This document shows positions 1 through 10,671 of a stretch of 64,000 nt of DNA, one piece after another (the stretch's first letter is position 1; each line of letters opens with the position of its first letter). Made by a program: the position numbers and the translations under genes. Source of the DNA: Halisarca cf. caerulea (taxonomy: Eukaryota > Porifera > Demospongiae > Chondrillida > Halisarcidae); assembly GCA_963170055.1 (NCBI GenBank), contig CAUJGJ010000040.1:853401-917400 (forward strand), read 5' to 3'. The notes beneath the pieces are model-generated. The model was not told the DNA's origin, did not search any database, and worked only from the letters and a program-made list of their open reading frames with translations.

Positions 1-777
1 ACATGAAATGAAGCTTAACTCCATCACTGCAAGCACCTACAAGTATTTATTGCCCTAAGTGTTCTTATATAGTGTGTATGAATACAATTTTAACCCTCAC
101 TTTACAGTAAATAATTGCCCTTTGGTCCTTGTACTACAGAACGTTCTGGCAGAAAATAAGCCTTGTCTAAATTTTGTGCATTACTAATTTTAGTTATTTA
201 GTCATTAAGGCTTTCTGATACCTTTGAGCACCAATATCGCCATCCCTTAGAGATATTGTCTAGGAAGAACAGGTTAATGGTAAAGAACTGAGAAGAAGTA
301 TAAAAGACAAAGCATTGGATAACAGTGCAACTGTCTAAATTGTACAATTACTGTTCCATGGTACCATCAATTTGGGCAAATCTGTTGGTAGATGAGCGTG
401 GAAACAGCTGGGGCAGTAGTTTGCATTGCAAGTAAGCATCCATATGTTGTCTCCATGACTCTTTTGCCTTTCTATCCATTGTAAAAGTCCCCCTAAATTT
501 AAAACCTGTCATCTTATTATCTCTAGAAAGAGCCATTAATGTAAGGTCATCAGGAGATTATCTCCTGATGACCTTTTACATCAAAGGAGCCGCCTGAGCA
601 GTAGATTTTGTTACTGCGCCAAGCAAAGGTCAAGGCAGTAACCTACTAAGTGCCCAGCTTGCAATAGCAATCAGAAGTTGTCACTAAATACGTAAAAGTC
701 ACAATAACAACCTGTACACTGAATAACAGTGTAGCTGCCTTTAATCCCTTATTGACGGAAGACCACTCAAGTGGCTC
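1..777. repeat. Non-genic left edge holding dispersed repeat family R (copy A)
   Basis: No gene is visible here. From about 92 to 540 the sequence resembles 9752-10200 (shared phrases around a 'ttaaccctc..ttta' start, 'cttgtactacagaacgtt' and 'tgtgcaattactgttccat'), so it is a copy of a dispersed repeat. Bases 284-443 are also present almost unchanged at about 4102-4262. At 548-578 a short near-palindrome around 'atctcctgatgacctt' occurs. The small open frame on the minus strand near 348-536 lies inside the repeat and has no recognisable domain. Confidence 0.6.
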
Positions 778-1126
778 TTAACACATCTTGCACCATGCGC
801 CGTATGCGCCCTACTTCCGGTCACGCTTCTCAGTACCATGCGCCGTATGCGCCCTGATCACGTTAAGCAAACTTCAATCGACTTTTCCCCTGTTACTTTC
901 TATAGTAACCATTAGTAAGGCTTACATCAGTAGAAAGCCTAAAAATAGATCTTTCGAATGATGTATAGAAAACAATATGTTGCAATTCGAAATTCTAAAG
1001 AACAAGTAATTCGAGTTAAAAACTCGTGGGGGCTGCCGCCCCACGCACTCGAATCACTTGCAAAGTATTGGAGTGTAAGTGCACAGCTGAACATTCATTG
1101 AACATACTGTTTAATGTAACTGGACG

Positions 1127-1174
1127 ATTGTTTTGAAAACAATTGCCATATTTGGCAATTGTTTTCAAAACAAT
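1127..1174. repeat. 48-bp near-perfect palindrome in piggyBac 5' region
   Basis: The left half starts ATTGTTTTGAAAACAATTGC and its inverted complement follows directly, giving a foldback of about 21 of 24 pairs. The same palindrome is kept at 41090-41137 in the second piggyBac copy. A second hairpin, GGGGCTGCC..GGCAGCCCC, lies at about 1324-1346 (also at about 41286-41309), and a third around 1013-1056 (also about 40975-41017), so three foldbacks precede the transposase start. They may be transposase-binding or structural parts of the element, or relics of short insertions carried along by it. Confidence 0.75.
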
Positions 1175-1487
1175 TCCTATAACTCATTTCTGTATAAATT
1201 CATTCTTCTCTATTACTATTATATAAATTCTCTATTATAAGACTTTTCTTCAAATCCATATTATATATATATATATATATCGGACGAGCGTTACACACCG
1301 GAAGTCCAAATGAAAACAATATAGGGGCTGCCTGTGGCAGCCCCTAAAAATGGCTGAAAATAATAGTTGCAGAAATTACTAAATAAACACTGACTCAGAA
1401 TTTTCTAAACTTAGAAATACAGAGGTTATAAAAGAAACAGGTAAAAAAGGCATGCATTATAGATAAATACAGTGAATAGTAGTACAG

Positions 1488-3097
1488 ATGGAGTCTTCAG
1501 GTATGGGAATCGATGATCTTCTGAGCAATAGTGCCGAGCTGTTTGCCATAACGTGCCTTCACCGGAAGTGACCTGCATGGAGAAGAAGACAGTGATGGCA
1601 GTGCAGATGAAATTGAAGAGTATTTGAAAGAACTAGAGCTACATGAAGAGGAAAACATGGACTTTGATCCTACTATAGAGTCCCCTATGCGCTCAAGTAC
1701 ACCTGTAAGAGGCACGGACGCAGATGAGGATGAACCTACAATCGTAACAACCACGGATGACATCCACAATGAACAGGAACCTATCCCACATGACATGCCA
1801 ACTACATGGTCAGATTCATTCACTCCATTGATAGTTGAACCGTTTATCCCTACAACCAAAGGTCTTGTGCAAGGATTGCAATCAGCAACAACAGCACTGG
1901 ATGTCTTCAAAATGGTTTTTGACGTGAGTCTCTTTGACAAGGTAGCTGAGGAGACAAACAGGTATGCAGCTCAAAAACAGCAGACACAACCTGACCCTGT
2001 TTGGACACCTACTAACACTGCCGAGATCCAGGCTTTCGTAGGAATACATATCACAATGGGTCTAGTCAGGTACCCGCAATACCACCTATACTGGAGCAAG
2101 GATGACTATTTTACCAACCATGGGATAGCCAACACCATGACCAGAAGGAGATTTGAGGCACTAGAAAGGTATCTTCATGTTAATGACCTCAGCAAGATGC
2201 CAAGAAAAAATGAGCCGGATTTTGACCCTCTCTACTGTGTACGTCCTATGATTGATCACTGCCGGGAGAAATTCCAGCAGGCGTACGTACCTGGGCGTGA
2301 GCTGAGTGTGGACGAGGGCATGATTGCATACCGTGGATGCATTGCCTATCTACAGTACATCCGGCCCAAAAAGCTCAAAGTTGGGGAGTATGTAGCTAGG
2401 CAGAAGGGAGGGGTGGTTGTGACAAAATGGCATGACAAAAGGGAGGTGAGCATGATGACAACCATTACAGATGGGATGGCAACACCACTCACCATACAGA
2501 GGAGATCCAAGGATCCATCGAAGAGGGAAGTCCAGATGCCAGCTGTCATCCACCAGTACAACACTTATCATGAGTGGCGTGGACCTCGCTGATCAGCTTC
2601 GCCAGTACTACTCAGCAGGGCATCAGAGCAAGAAGTACTGGAAGTACATCTTCTGGTTCCTGATGGATGTTTCCATCTGCAACGCGTTTGTGGCATCCAA
2701 GGGTCAACTCGCTGACACTAACAAACAGTTCTTTTTCAGGTTAGCTCTGGCTAAAGAATTAATCAGCGGTTTCTCCAGCCGTATAGCAAAGAGACCAGCC
2801 ACCACAAGTGAAGATAGCTTTGCCAAGAAAAAGAGTGTTAAAGCACCCTTAGGTATTGTTTTTGTAAAGCCTGGCAGCCTTTTGCAACACGAGGGGGTAA
2901 CGTTTGGCTCAAGAAAGCGGTCCTGCGCCTGGTGTCAGAAGAAGGGGTACCGCACGCCAAAGGGCTGAATTCGGGAGACGGTCTACAGGTGTTCAACCTG
3001 CAATATCCACCTCCACTGCGACGCCTGCTTTCAGAGATACCACAACGAGGTTGTCTTCGTCTATCAAGACCCCACAAGTAGCCAGCAGAGCGCCTGA
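1488..3097 (+). pseudogene. piggyBac transposase (DDE_Tnp_1_7 type), broken
   Basis: This would encode the transposase that cuts and pastes the element at TTAA. Starting at ATG 1488, the frame matches copy 2 until an extra A in 'cggaagtgac' (about 1563-1572) shifts it into a stop. The main open stretch is 1624-2592, with the piggyBac core (YWSKDDYFTNHGI, RRRFEALERYLHVND, LSVDEGMIAYRG holding the first catalytic Asp). About 0.3 kb is missing after YLQYI (near 2360) compared with copy 2; the lost part contains the second catalytic Asp (YFDN). A further frameshift near 2570 precedes MSGVDLADQ, which holds the third Asp. A TGA at about 2966-2968 interrupts the C-terminal Cys/His-rich zinc domain (CAWCQKK.., CSTCN.HLH.DACF..YH). 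It cannot be active. Confidence 0.93.
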
Positions 3098-3600
3098 AAT
3101 CCTGACTTTTGTAGAAATAGTGTAACGAACTCTAGATACGGTAGTTAGTCGTCACTTATTTGCTTGTTTTTTATCTGAATCTGCCGTAATCCACTTCTTT
3201 GTCTTGATTTTTGTATTTTTCATCTTTCTTGGATAAAATAAATTGAAACTTGCTATACTACAAAGATACTTTTAAAAGAGTTGCAAAGTAAACACGAACG
3301 TCCCTGAGAAATGACACATGGCGCGCGAATGTGTCGAAAATTGTGGTATTTCGGAAGGGGTGCACTTTTACCACTTCCAGAATTTGTGGTGCAAGATGTG
3401 TTAAAATAACATTGGCTTTAGACGACGATTATCAAAATTTATCGCAGCGACCTGAAATTTATATCAATAGATAACCTATCGTGATTCTATTCTTCAAGCC
3501 TAGTTTTATTCTATACGACCTCTAGGGATTAGTATAAAAGGCTCCACATTTCTTAAGAAAACATAAATGTATGCCAAGAAACGCATGTATAGGATGGATT

Positions 3601-4620
3601 CGCAGGTAAGTTATGTGCACATCGAGCCCGAGACAAGATGGCCGCTGACAAAGTCGGTCGTAAACACACCCTAATTTTCTCCCTACATGAAGCGTAAATA
3701 ACAAAAATGAATAGATAGAATGTTACAGAAGCATTTCTACTTTACTTATCCGAAGTTCGGTTGTTAATAACTTGTTGTCAAAAGGTAAAGAAGAACAATA
3801 TCCAAACCATAGAAATTCGGCTTTAGTCAAAAAGGCGGAGTTCTAAACGACGGCAAAGTGCTATGATTTTTACCTAGAAAGGTTTCTAGGATCCGTATCT
3901 AACTTTTCACTGTGGGGGATTTTGACATACCTCTTTGTTCCCGAGATGTACAGCTTTTTGTAGTTTTTTGAGGGAACAAAATTACGAACACGTGCACATA
4001 AAACGAAAGGTAGAAGCTATCATAATCCCCCACGGTGAAAAGTTAGTTTTACCCTTTGTTAACAAGCGTACAAACTTACAAAGCTAAAGAGTACCGTTTA
4101 CAACTGAGAAGAAGTATAAAGGACAAAGCATTGGATAACAGTGCAACTGTCTAAATTGTACAATTACTGTTCCATGGTACCATCAATTTGGGCAAATCTG
4201 TTGGTAGATGAGCGTGGAAACAGCTGGGGCAGTAGTTTGCATTGCAAGTAAGCATCCATATGTCTAAAGCACTTGTCTTCCATTCGTGGTCACACGGGCA
4301 TCAGGTGACTATAATCCGTAAACGTATCGTAGCGAAAGTATACGAATTTTCGTACGGAAAAGGCTGTGGTCAATTTGAAACGCAATTTGGCAAAAGAGAT
4401 CAAGTGTGCGTAAAAATATAGATGGAAATACAGAACTGAAGTCTTTTGGAACTTGAATATGCGGTTATTCTACTTGCCTTACTAGATAATCAAAATACAT
4501 CTTTGATAGTCACACAATCTGCACCTGATCACAGCTCTATAATGAGATGCAAATTGATTACATTGTGTGAAGCCACAGAAACGCCCCCTTTCTGCTTGTT
4601 GTGCACATAACCTACCTGCG
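3601..4620. mobile_element. Short inverted-repeat element, CGCAGGTA family, copy M1
   Basis: Terminal repeats CGCAGGTAAGTTATGTGCAC at the left and its near-complement GTGCACATAACCTACCTGCG at the right bound 1020 bp. TT on both sides (3599-3600, 4621-4622) is the target duplication. An internal hairpin has arms at 3900-3921 and 4024-4045 (21 of 22 pairs plus one G-T). No transposase is coded. A 160-bp piece of another repeat sits inside at about 4102-4262. The reversed relative at 46199-47419 shares the termini, the loop (around CACGTGCACATAAAACGAAAG) and the flank TTTGTTAACAA. The preceding stretch 3405-3600 has no gene. Confidence 0.85.
4102..4262 (+). repeat. Near-identical copy of bases 284-443 inserted in M1
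   Basis: From 'aactgagaagaagtataaa' to 'catccatatgt' the sequence is almost the same as at 284-443, with a single difference near the start seen by eye. It interrupts the M1 element between its hairpin and right end; relatives without the insert (for example 22270-22330) run on. No terminal repeat or target duplication is obvious, so a patch copied during repair is a reasonable explanation. Confidence 0.7.
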
Positions 4621-4886
4621 TTTGCATAACTATGCAGAGCTTACCACAAAATGCAATGAGGGCTCCTATAGATACTGAAGAATTGAAGGCGCACGATTTT
4701 CTCCTCATGTGAGCAATATTGTCTTAAAAGGATTGATAAATTGTTATAGATGATTGAAAAGTCTTCTGGCATAGTTGCAGAGGTACAAAGCGGATTAAAG
4801 TCGGGTAGTGAGGCTAGAGCCACTAAAGTGGTCTTCAGTCGATAATGGGTATGCGAAAAATTATTGTGCACGCAGTCAATAAAAGG
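4621..4886. other. Short non-genic stretch
   Basis: Nothing recognisable; a minus-strand open frame at 4641-4871 has no domain-like features and its composition is that of noncoding DNA. Confidence 0.4.
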
Positions 4887-6790
4887 TTAAAGGTCCACAG
4901 TCACGATTTTCTAACTTGGGTCAGAAAGAAAGAAAACCATCCAAAACACTCATGGATGGTGCTTATATTCCTTTGAAATACTTTGATAACAAACAAACAA
5001 CCACTTCCTGAAATATCGCTTGAAAAAAATGCCATTTTCTTCGTGACGTCATATTACATCATAATTATAAGAGGCACCCTACTCAAGCAAAAACCAGGAA
5101 ATTAGCTGATTTTTGCAATAAAGAAGGTTCTAACTCTCAGCTCAACACGACCCTTTGCACATGCATTACTGAAAGGTGTAGTAGGAGTAATGAGGATGGT
5201 ATTTCACTTTCTTCAATGTCAAAAACTAAGACCTAAGAAAGTAGTGGCCTGAAGGTGCTGATAGGGTGCATAACAGGCTGACTGATAGCAGCTGTACCAG
5301 CTACAATTTGTTGCATGCACATCAGCACAAGGTTTTATGACCAATGTACTACTTTCAAGGCTGTCGGAACTGGCTTGGCTGGCATGGCTTCAGCCGTGCC
5401 AGGTTTCAGGCAAGAATTCAAAAAATATAAAATTAAGCACAACTTCTACATCAGAAGAGCTTGAGATAGCCAAGAACAAATCTTACCAAATTAGACCTTC
5501 ATATTAATAGTTTTACTAAGTATACATAATCAAAATAGAGGGAGAAAAGTGGGAAATACTTTAAAATTCAACTGGTTCTTGCCTGCCGCTGCCAAACGCC
5601 ATTTTTTTCTTCATGGTTTTTACAATTTTGTCTAAACTATGAATATCATTGTACTATGTGGGATGTGCAATAGGACAGACAGTATAATAGATTTAACTGC
5701 TTGCTGAATGAACATAATTTGGTAGTGGTATAGTGAGCAATTTCATAGCATTCTTGGCAAACTACAATGTTACCTGCTGCATAATAGTATGCAGTGTGTT
5801 CAGCATTAGCCATTATGTTCATATGACAGCCAACTTCTTTAGTATACTCTAAATTTTCATGGCGTGTGTTCACGGTACCACTTTTTGAGAGCTTCCTACA
5901 GGCCTGACTTTGGAAGAAAGAACGGGTAAATCTAACAGAAAGATAAGATAGTTTGTGGGTTGTATATGAAAGAAGTCATCATTAAATAGTTGTGTAAGGA
6001 TATACTGATCATTTCACATTGTGTGAAAGCAGTACACCCAGTGCTGTAAATTGGCAGCACATGAGTGATGAGTAAGCAGCTTTCTGTAGCATCCGTTAGT
6101 CAGGAAAAGTTTGAATAAATGCACAGAACAGAGGTGTGTAGCTTCCAATTGGACATTAAATTATGTTATCCTATCCAAGATGTATCACAGTGGTAGTTTA
6201 CTCCGTCTCTGTGCAGCCATAGATGTCTAAGTTGCAGCTAACCCTCTATTTTAGCAATACTCTGAATCATGTGCTGAAATATGCTTCAAGGAAACCCAAA
6301 AACTGAGTATCTAGCCTACACATCACAGAGAAGTTAAGGAATTGCTTTAGAACTTTCTAGTTGCCATTATGTAGGCAGCAGCTAGCAAGGAATGTCGTCT
6401 TCGCGCAATCAACATCGAGACATTGATCGTTTTCCACACCTGAAAGTTGTTAGGCTGTGTAAATTCGCCTCTTTAGTGAGCGTTGCAATGGTAGTGTCAC
6501 GAAGAAGAAGTTTCGGACTCACCAAAAGACAAAGTAGCGTAGGACACGGCTTTTTCTTCCCTCCAGTTCATCCCTGTACTTGCTTCTGCCTCTTATGACG
6601 TCACAAAGTATTCTCGTTTTCTCAAACCGGAAGGCAGGAAACACCCACGCACACTTGTTTTTTGATGAATTAGCGCCGTTATTCCTCCCCCATCGTAGAT
6701 TGCATCCTACTAAGATGGGTATCACTCTTCATGTTTCAGCGCATACTATTGATTTTTGAAATAATAAAAATCGTGACAGTGGACCTTTAA
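4887..6790. mobile_element. TTAA-flanked non-autonomous transposon with 20-bp inverted ends
   Basis: TTAA at 4887-4890 and TTAA at 6787-6790 flank ends that are inverted copies of each other: AGGTCCACAGTCACGATTTT at the left and the complement of AGGTCCACTGTCACGATTTT at the right (19 of 20). TTAA duplications fit piggyBac or Kolobok elements; the ends differ from those of the piggyBac copies in this window. The interior (1.9 kb) has only short open frames (for example 5646-5873 minus, 6392-6598 plus, 6519-6725 minus) and no transposase motif. Near both ends a 'tgacgtca' site occurs (about 5043 and 6596). Confidence 0.85.
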
Positions 6791-6812
6791 GTGTTAAAAC
6801 GAGATAAACTAG

Positions 6813-7020
6813 TTACCACATGGCTTCTTTAGGGAATAACAGGACCTCATCACTTAGGGCTACGTCCTCTTTGGCTCTCGGAAAGTAAATAATTGTGGAA
6901 TAGTGGAACACGGAATAATGTAATGGCCCTCTATTTGTGCGGCAACAAAATTGTTGATGTAAAGACTCGTACGTGAACAAAAATCCTTTGCTAATGCTTA
7001 TTGGACTTAACAAATAGAGT
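6813..7020 (+). repeat. Left arm of an imperfect inverted repeat (partner 9450-9655)
   Basis: 'cacatggcttctttaggg' at 6819 reappears as its complement near 9635, and 'ggaatagtggaacacggaata' and 'ttattggacttaacaa' likewise have complements near 9580-9600 and 9465-9480. The arms are some 200 bp each and about 2.4 kb apart, and enclose an inverted-repeat element and a pogo relic. They are probably two opposite-facing copies of one repeat. Confidence 0.7.
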
Positions 7021-7231
7021 GAAGTCTTGTAGTAAGAAAATATCGACTTTTAAACAAGGTAGAATTACTGGTGCTTCATTTGTACTCAGCTACTTACATG
7101 CACCAAAGCAGCCAACTAAAACTCGATTGTTAAACACTGAGTACTAGTCAAGTGTACATCTGCATGGTGAACTACAACGTGAAAGCAGGTAGGGTGGATG
7201 TAAAAGTGTTGAATGCAATGCTGCTGGCACT

Positions 7232-8128
7232 CGCAGGTAAGTTATGGCAGATTCGTGGTTGCAAAGGGCGTTTGGTGGTTTTCACAGGTATGCGATTAAA
7301 TCGTAACGCCCAATACTAATTATCATGTTGTAGCCGCGTGACCACCTTGCTGGTTTTTAAGATTTCAACGGTTTCACCAGCAATCAGAAAGGATTATGGC
7401 CTGTCTATGGCCTGTCATTTTAGCAAATGGATGGTAATCGAGTGAGAAATTGCAGATCTGCGAGTATTCGAACTTCGAAATCACTAACTTATCTCCAAAG
7501 TTATAATCGTATCTGCAGCGTATAAATTAGCCTCTGCAACACTGAGAACACGTGCTGTCCACGTGACCAAGGGTGAAAGAAGCACTCTTGTGCATAGGAA
7601 AGTTATGGCAAAAAAGGCGGAGAACTAAACCTCTACCTGTATGCTTTAAACTTCGTCAGGTTATTCCTAAAGGGCCGAACTTACAATTTTGGATATGGGA
7701 AGATTGTCGGCTATACCGTTCAGTCTATGCACCGCCTTTTGTTGCTACAACCGCTCTGTTGGAGAAGAAATCTTTTGACATAACAGCTGTGGAATGGAGC
7801 AGTGCCTCCCCATATCCAAAAATGATAGTTCGGGGTATGCTCTATCTTGTGAATCGACTTGTGTAGCAAAACTCAGAGGTCTTCCTTTCCGCCTTTTTGC
7901 GTATTTGCTAATTTTGATATGGTTGAAAAATAGCAACCATGCAACAGGTACAACATGTTTTCGGTGCTTTAAATGACACACAAGTAAAATATGAATGTTC
8001 AGTTTGCTATCTGTATGGTTTCTTGGGGTTTGCAACCTTCAGGAAGCTAAAACAAAGCGTTTAATTCAAAGTGTTTGGAAACGGCAGTCATTTTGTTTTA
8101 TGGCAAAATCTGCCATAACATACCTGCG
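7232..8128. mobile_element. Short inverted-repeat element, CGCAGGTA family, copy M2
   Basis: Ends CGCAGGTAAGTTATGGCAGA (left) and the complement of CGCAGGTATGTTATGGCAGA (right) bound 897 bp, with CT duplicated on both sides (7230-7231, 8129-8130). An internal foldback pairs about 7677-7705 with 7805-7833, centred on TTTTGGATATGGG. The open frames inside (7573-7866 plus, 7745-8035 minus, 8066-8422 minus) cross the hairpin and are not gene-like. Related copies: 11248-11999 and a truncated one at about 31860-32068. The preceding stretch 7021-7231 is non-genic. Confidence 0.87.
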
Positions 8129-8422
8129 CTGGACTGCATGCTGGCTTTTGTGGGGATAATGATGGCTGCCATAATACAGAATTATACATTGATAGTGTTG
8201 GAACAGGCAATGGTGTTGAAGTGGTATTTGCACTAATAATGGCATGGGAATGGCATGGGAATGGAGGATGGCGCTGGAGTGTGGAGGTACTGTAACTATC
8301 TGCTGTTCACTTGTTAACGGACAATGACATACAACTGACAGAATTAAGCACGTACGTATGAACGAATTATCAATAATTCTACCACATTTAAAAGCCCATA
8401 TTTTCTTACTACTAGATTTCAC

Positions 8423-9002
8423 TACAGTGGAGTCTCATTATAACGAATCTCAGGGGGAGGCAAAATAATTCTTTATAAGAGAAAATCACAATATAAAGAA
8501 ATTTACATTTAGTACAAACACTATGCGTTTCAAATCAAAATAACACTATTAGTTGTACAGTGAAATGACATGTAAACAACAAATGCAATGAAACAACCTA
8601 AATCAAGGTTTGTTTAAGGTAATCAGCAAGTTCCTGTTGCTCCCATACTTGTGTGGTTCTTCAATATCGTTGATAGCGCGTTGTGTGGTATACCAAAGTT
8701 GGCTGCAATTTCCTCCTTTCTTGGTAGAGCACTATCCAGATCTAGAGCTCGAATATGGTCCTTTTTCTACTGAAGACTAAGTCATTGTTGCTTGTGTCCC
8801 CCCAAAGTTCGCTATAAAGTTACAAATTCATGATGAGGTTGCACCTTCTCCTTCGTTAAAAATGAATATTTGCTATATGCGTGTTCGTTATAATGTTAAC
8901 AAGTGTGTTATAACGACTGCATTGGGACTTGGGACTTGACTTTTACCTCATTATAGAAGAAAATCTTTGTAAGCGTGTTCATTATAACGAGACTCCACTG
9001 TA
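8423..9002 (-). mobile_element. pogo/Tigger-type Tc1-mariner relic with CENP-B-like helix-turn-helix
   Basis: TA at 8423-8424 and 9001-9002 flanks inverted ends CAGTGGAGTCTCATTATAAC (left) and the complement of CAGTGGAGTCTCGTTATAAT (right), typical of pogo/Tigger. The element is only 576 bp between the TAs. On the minus strand at about 8650-8735 one frame reads PRKEEIAANFGIPHNALSTI, the second helix-turn-helix of the CENP-B N-terminal (psq-like) DNA-binding domain. The catalytic DDE part is missing, so this is a deletion derivative. Confidence 0.88.
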
Positions 9003-9449
9003 TTCATGTTGAGTATGTATGTCACTTGTTGTCTCTTGTAGATTATGTCGTAAGCATATTCATTGCTGCATCCTTAGGGGAGTGGGAGGACTGTCCTTTG
9101 TTGAGATGGTCATGCACAACTTAGCACACTCAGCTGCAGCTTGGGTGGAATTTCCAGAGCATGACTTGTACAACATGCCTCCACTTTGTCCATTACGTAA
9201 TGCTAGTGTGTTCATGTCATGCTCAACTTTATTGCTGTAGTGTTACTGCTCATTAGGCTTGTGACAAGAAGTTGGAGGGGGGGGGGATGCAGGTTTGCAG
9301 GTACATGAATTTCAGATAAACTTTCTCATAAGGTGTCACACCTAATGTAGAACCATCCAAACTGGTCACCTGTTGCGGTAAGATGTGTCTGTATTCACTG
9401 CACTTTATATTATGTGGCACAGTACACACAGAAGGTAGAATCTACTGAG
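9003..9449. other. Non-genic stretch with unassigned open frames
   Basis: A 73-codon frame on the plus strand (9019-9240) and an overlapping minus-strand frame of similar length (about 9065-9240) are both open; neither has a motif I recognise. A run of ten G lies near 9279-9288. Right of it nothing is recognised. Confidence 0.3.
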
Positions 9450-9655
9450 CTTCACAATCTTGTTAAGTCCAATAAGTGTTAATATAAGGATTTTGCTTCA
9501 CGTACGAGTCTTTACACTGACAATTTCATTGCCACATGGATAGAAAGCTGTTTCATCGTTAGGTCATGCTATTTCATTATTCCGTATTCTATTATTCCAC
9601 TATTCGGTATACCGCGTTTTAAAAACTCCCCTAAAGAAGCCATGTGGTAAGTTAT
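9450..9655 (-). repeat. Right arm of the inverted repeat paired with 6813-7020
   Basis: Reverse complement of the left arm with scattered differences, ending 'ccctaaagaagccatgtgg'. See the partner entry for the shared phrases. Confidence 0.7.
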
Positions 9656-10400
9656 TTATTTAGGATTCAAGCTACGTAGCACACAAAATGACTGTAGTTA
9701 GGCACTGTATAAAATTTTGGGTGCTTTCTGGCATACCATAGAAGAAGGGTTAACCCTCCATTTACGGTAAATAAGCGCCCCTCTGACCTTGTACTACAGA
9801 ACGTTTTGGCAGAAAATCTGCCTTGCAGGAACTCGCGAAGAACTTCTTTCTCAATCGATTTCGTGCATTACCAGTTTTAGTTAGTTGGTCACTAAGGCCT
9901 TCTGAAGCCTTATCTATACTGATATGGCCAATCCTCGGCAATACTGTCAAGGAAGAACAAATTAAAGGTAAAGAAGAAGAAACAACATCCAACGAAAAAC
10001 AAGGCGCCGTATTGCAGTGTAACTCTCCAAGATGTGCAATTACTGTTCCATGTGACTATCTATCTGTGCAAATCTGTCGGTAGATGAGCCTGGAAACAGT
10101 CAAGGTGGTAGTTTACACTGCACGTACTACACCCGTATGTCGTCTCCGTGACTCCTTTGCCTTTCTCTCTTTCGCGTGCTTCCCCTCTAATAGTGAACCT
10201 TTGACATCCTACTATTTTTAGAAACAGCTATTTTTAGGCTTTCCAATGATGTAAGAATTTTTAGGATAGAAGCTATGTAGCACACAAAATGATTGTTCAA
10301 ATTTCCCTCCCTTTTCGTGGGCACTTTTAGGCGTACTGTAGTTAGGCGCTATGTAAATTTTGGGCACTTTTGGGCGTCCCGTAGAAGAAGGGTTAAAATA
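9656..10400. repeat. Dispersed repeat family R, copy B, with direct repeats
   Basis: Bases 9752-10200 resemble 92-540. The unit beginning 'gctacgtagcacacaaaatg' and ending 'gtagaagaagggttaa' occurs at about 9670-9753 and again at about 10268-10395, with extra bases in the second, so the block is flanked by imperfect direct repeats. No protein motif is seen in the open frames inside (9762-9992 minus, 9823-10083 plus). Confidence 0.6.
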
Positions 10401-10539
10401 GTAGTGAAGGATGGGCAGAGAGGGAACAAATACAAAGTCTATTAATGCAAGAGACTAGACATTACAAGGCTAGACGTAAATTGTATGAATTCCTTATACA
10501 AGTTATAGAGTATTCCTTGATTGGTGCAGTCTCACATAC

Positions 10540-10671
10540 CTTCACTTTCTGGACTAAAGGATGTAGTGTTTATGACTCCTGGTTCACTTTCGACTTCATT
10601 TGAAGAGGTAATTTCATTCTTGGTTGGTGTTGTGGGTTGAGATGATGCTGTACTTGTTGCTGAGGAAATAC
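10540..10671 (-). CDS. Exon 7: Ser/Thr-rich linker
   Basis: Acceptor CTGCCTATAG and donor GTATGTGAG bound 132 bases in phase 1. The residues are rich in Ser, Thr, Pro and Glu (ISSATSTASSQPTTPTKNEI onward), the composition of an O-glycosylated stalk close to the membrane. The donor means at least one more exon must follow at lower coordinates, but none could be identified. Confidence 0.75.

Larger units (their letters stand above)
778..3404 (+). mobile_element. piggyBac-type DNA transposon, copy 1 (internally deleted)
   Basis: The element is bounded by TTAA at 778-781 and TTAA at 3401-3404, the target duplication expected for piggyBac. Inside these, a 14-bp terminal inverted repeat CACATCTTGCACCA (782-795) matches its complement at the right end (3387-3400). 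Just inside the left end the phrase 'accatgcgccgtatgcgccc' occurs twice (about 793 and 836), a likely subterminal repeat. The 5' noncoding part has strong palindromes. A decayed transposase gene fills 1488-3097. A second, longer copy with the same ends lies at 40727-43793, so the family has moved more than once in this genome. Confidence 0.95.

Noticed and set aside
8423..9002. A functional CENP-B-like host gene
   Set aside because: Only the helix-turn-helix fragment is present between transposon ends, with stops on both sides.
9019..9240. 73-codon plus frame as a gene
   Set aside because: An equally open minus frame overlaps it, neither has a recognisable motif, and it abuts a pogo relic.
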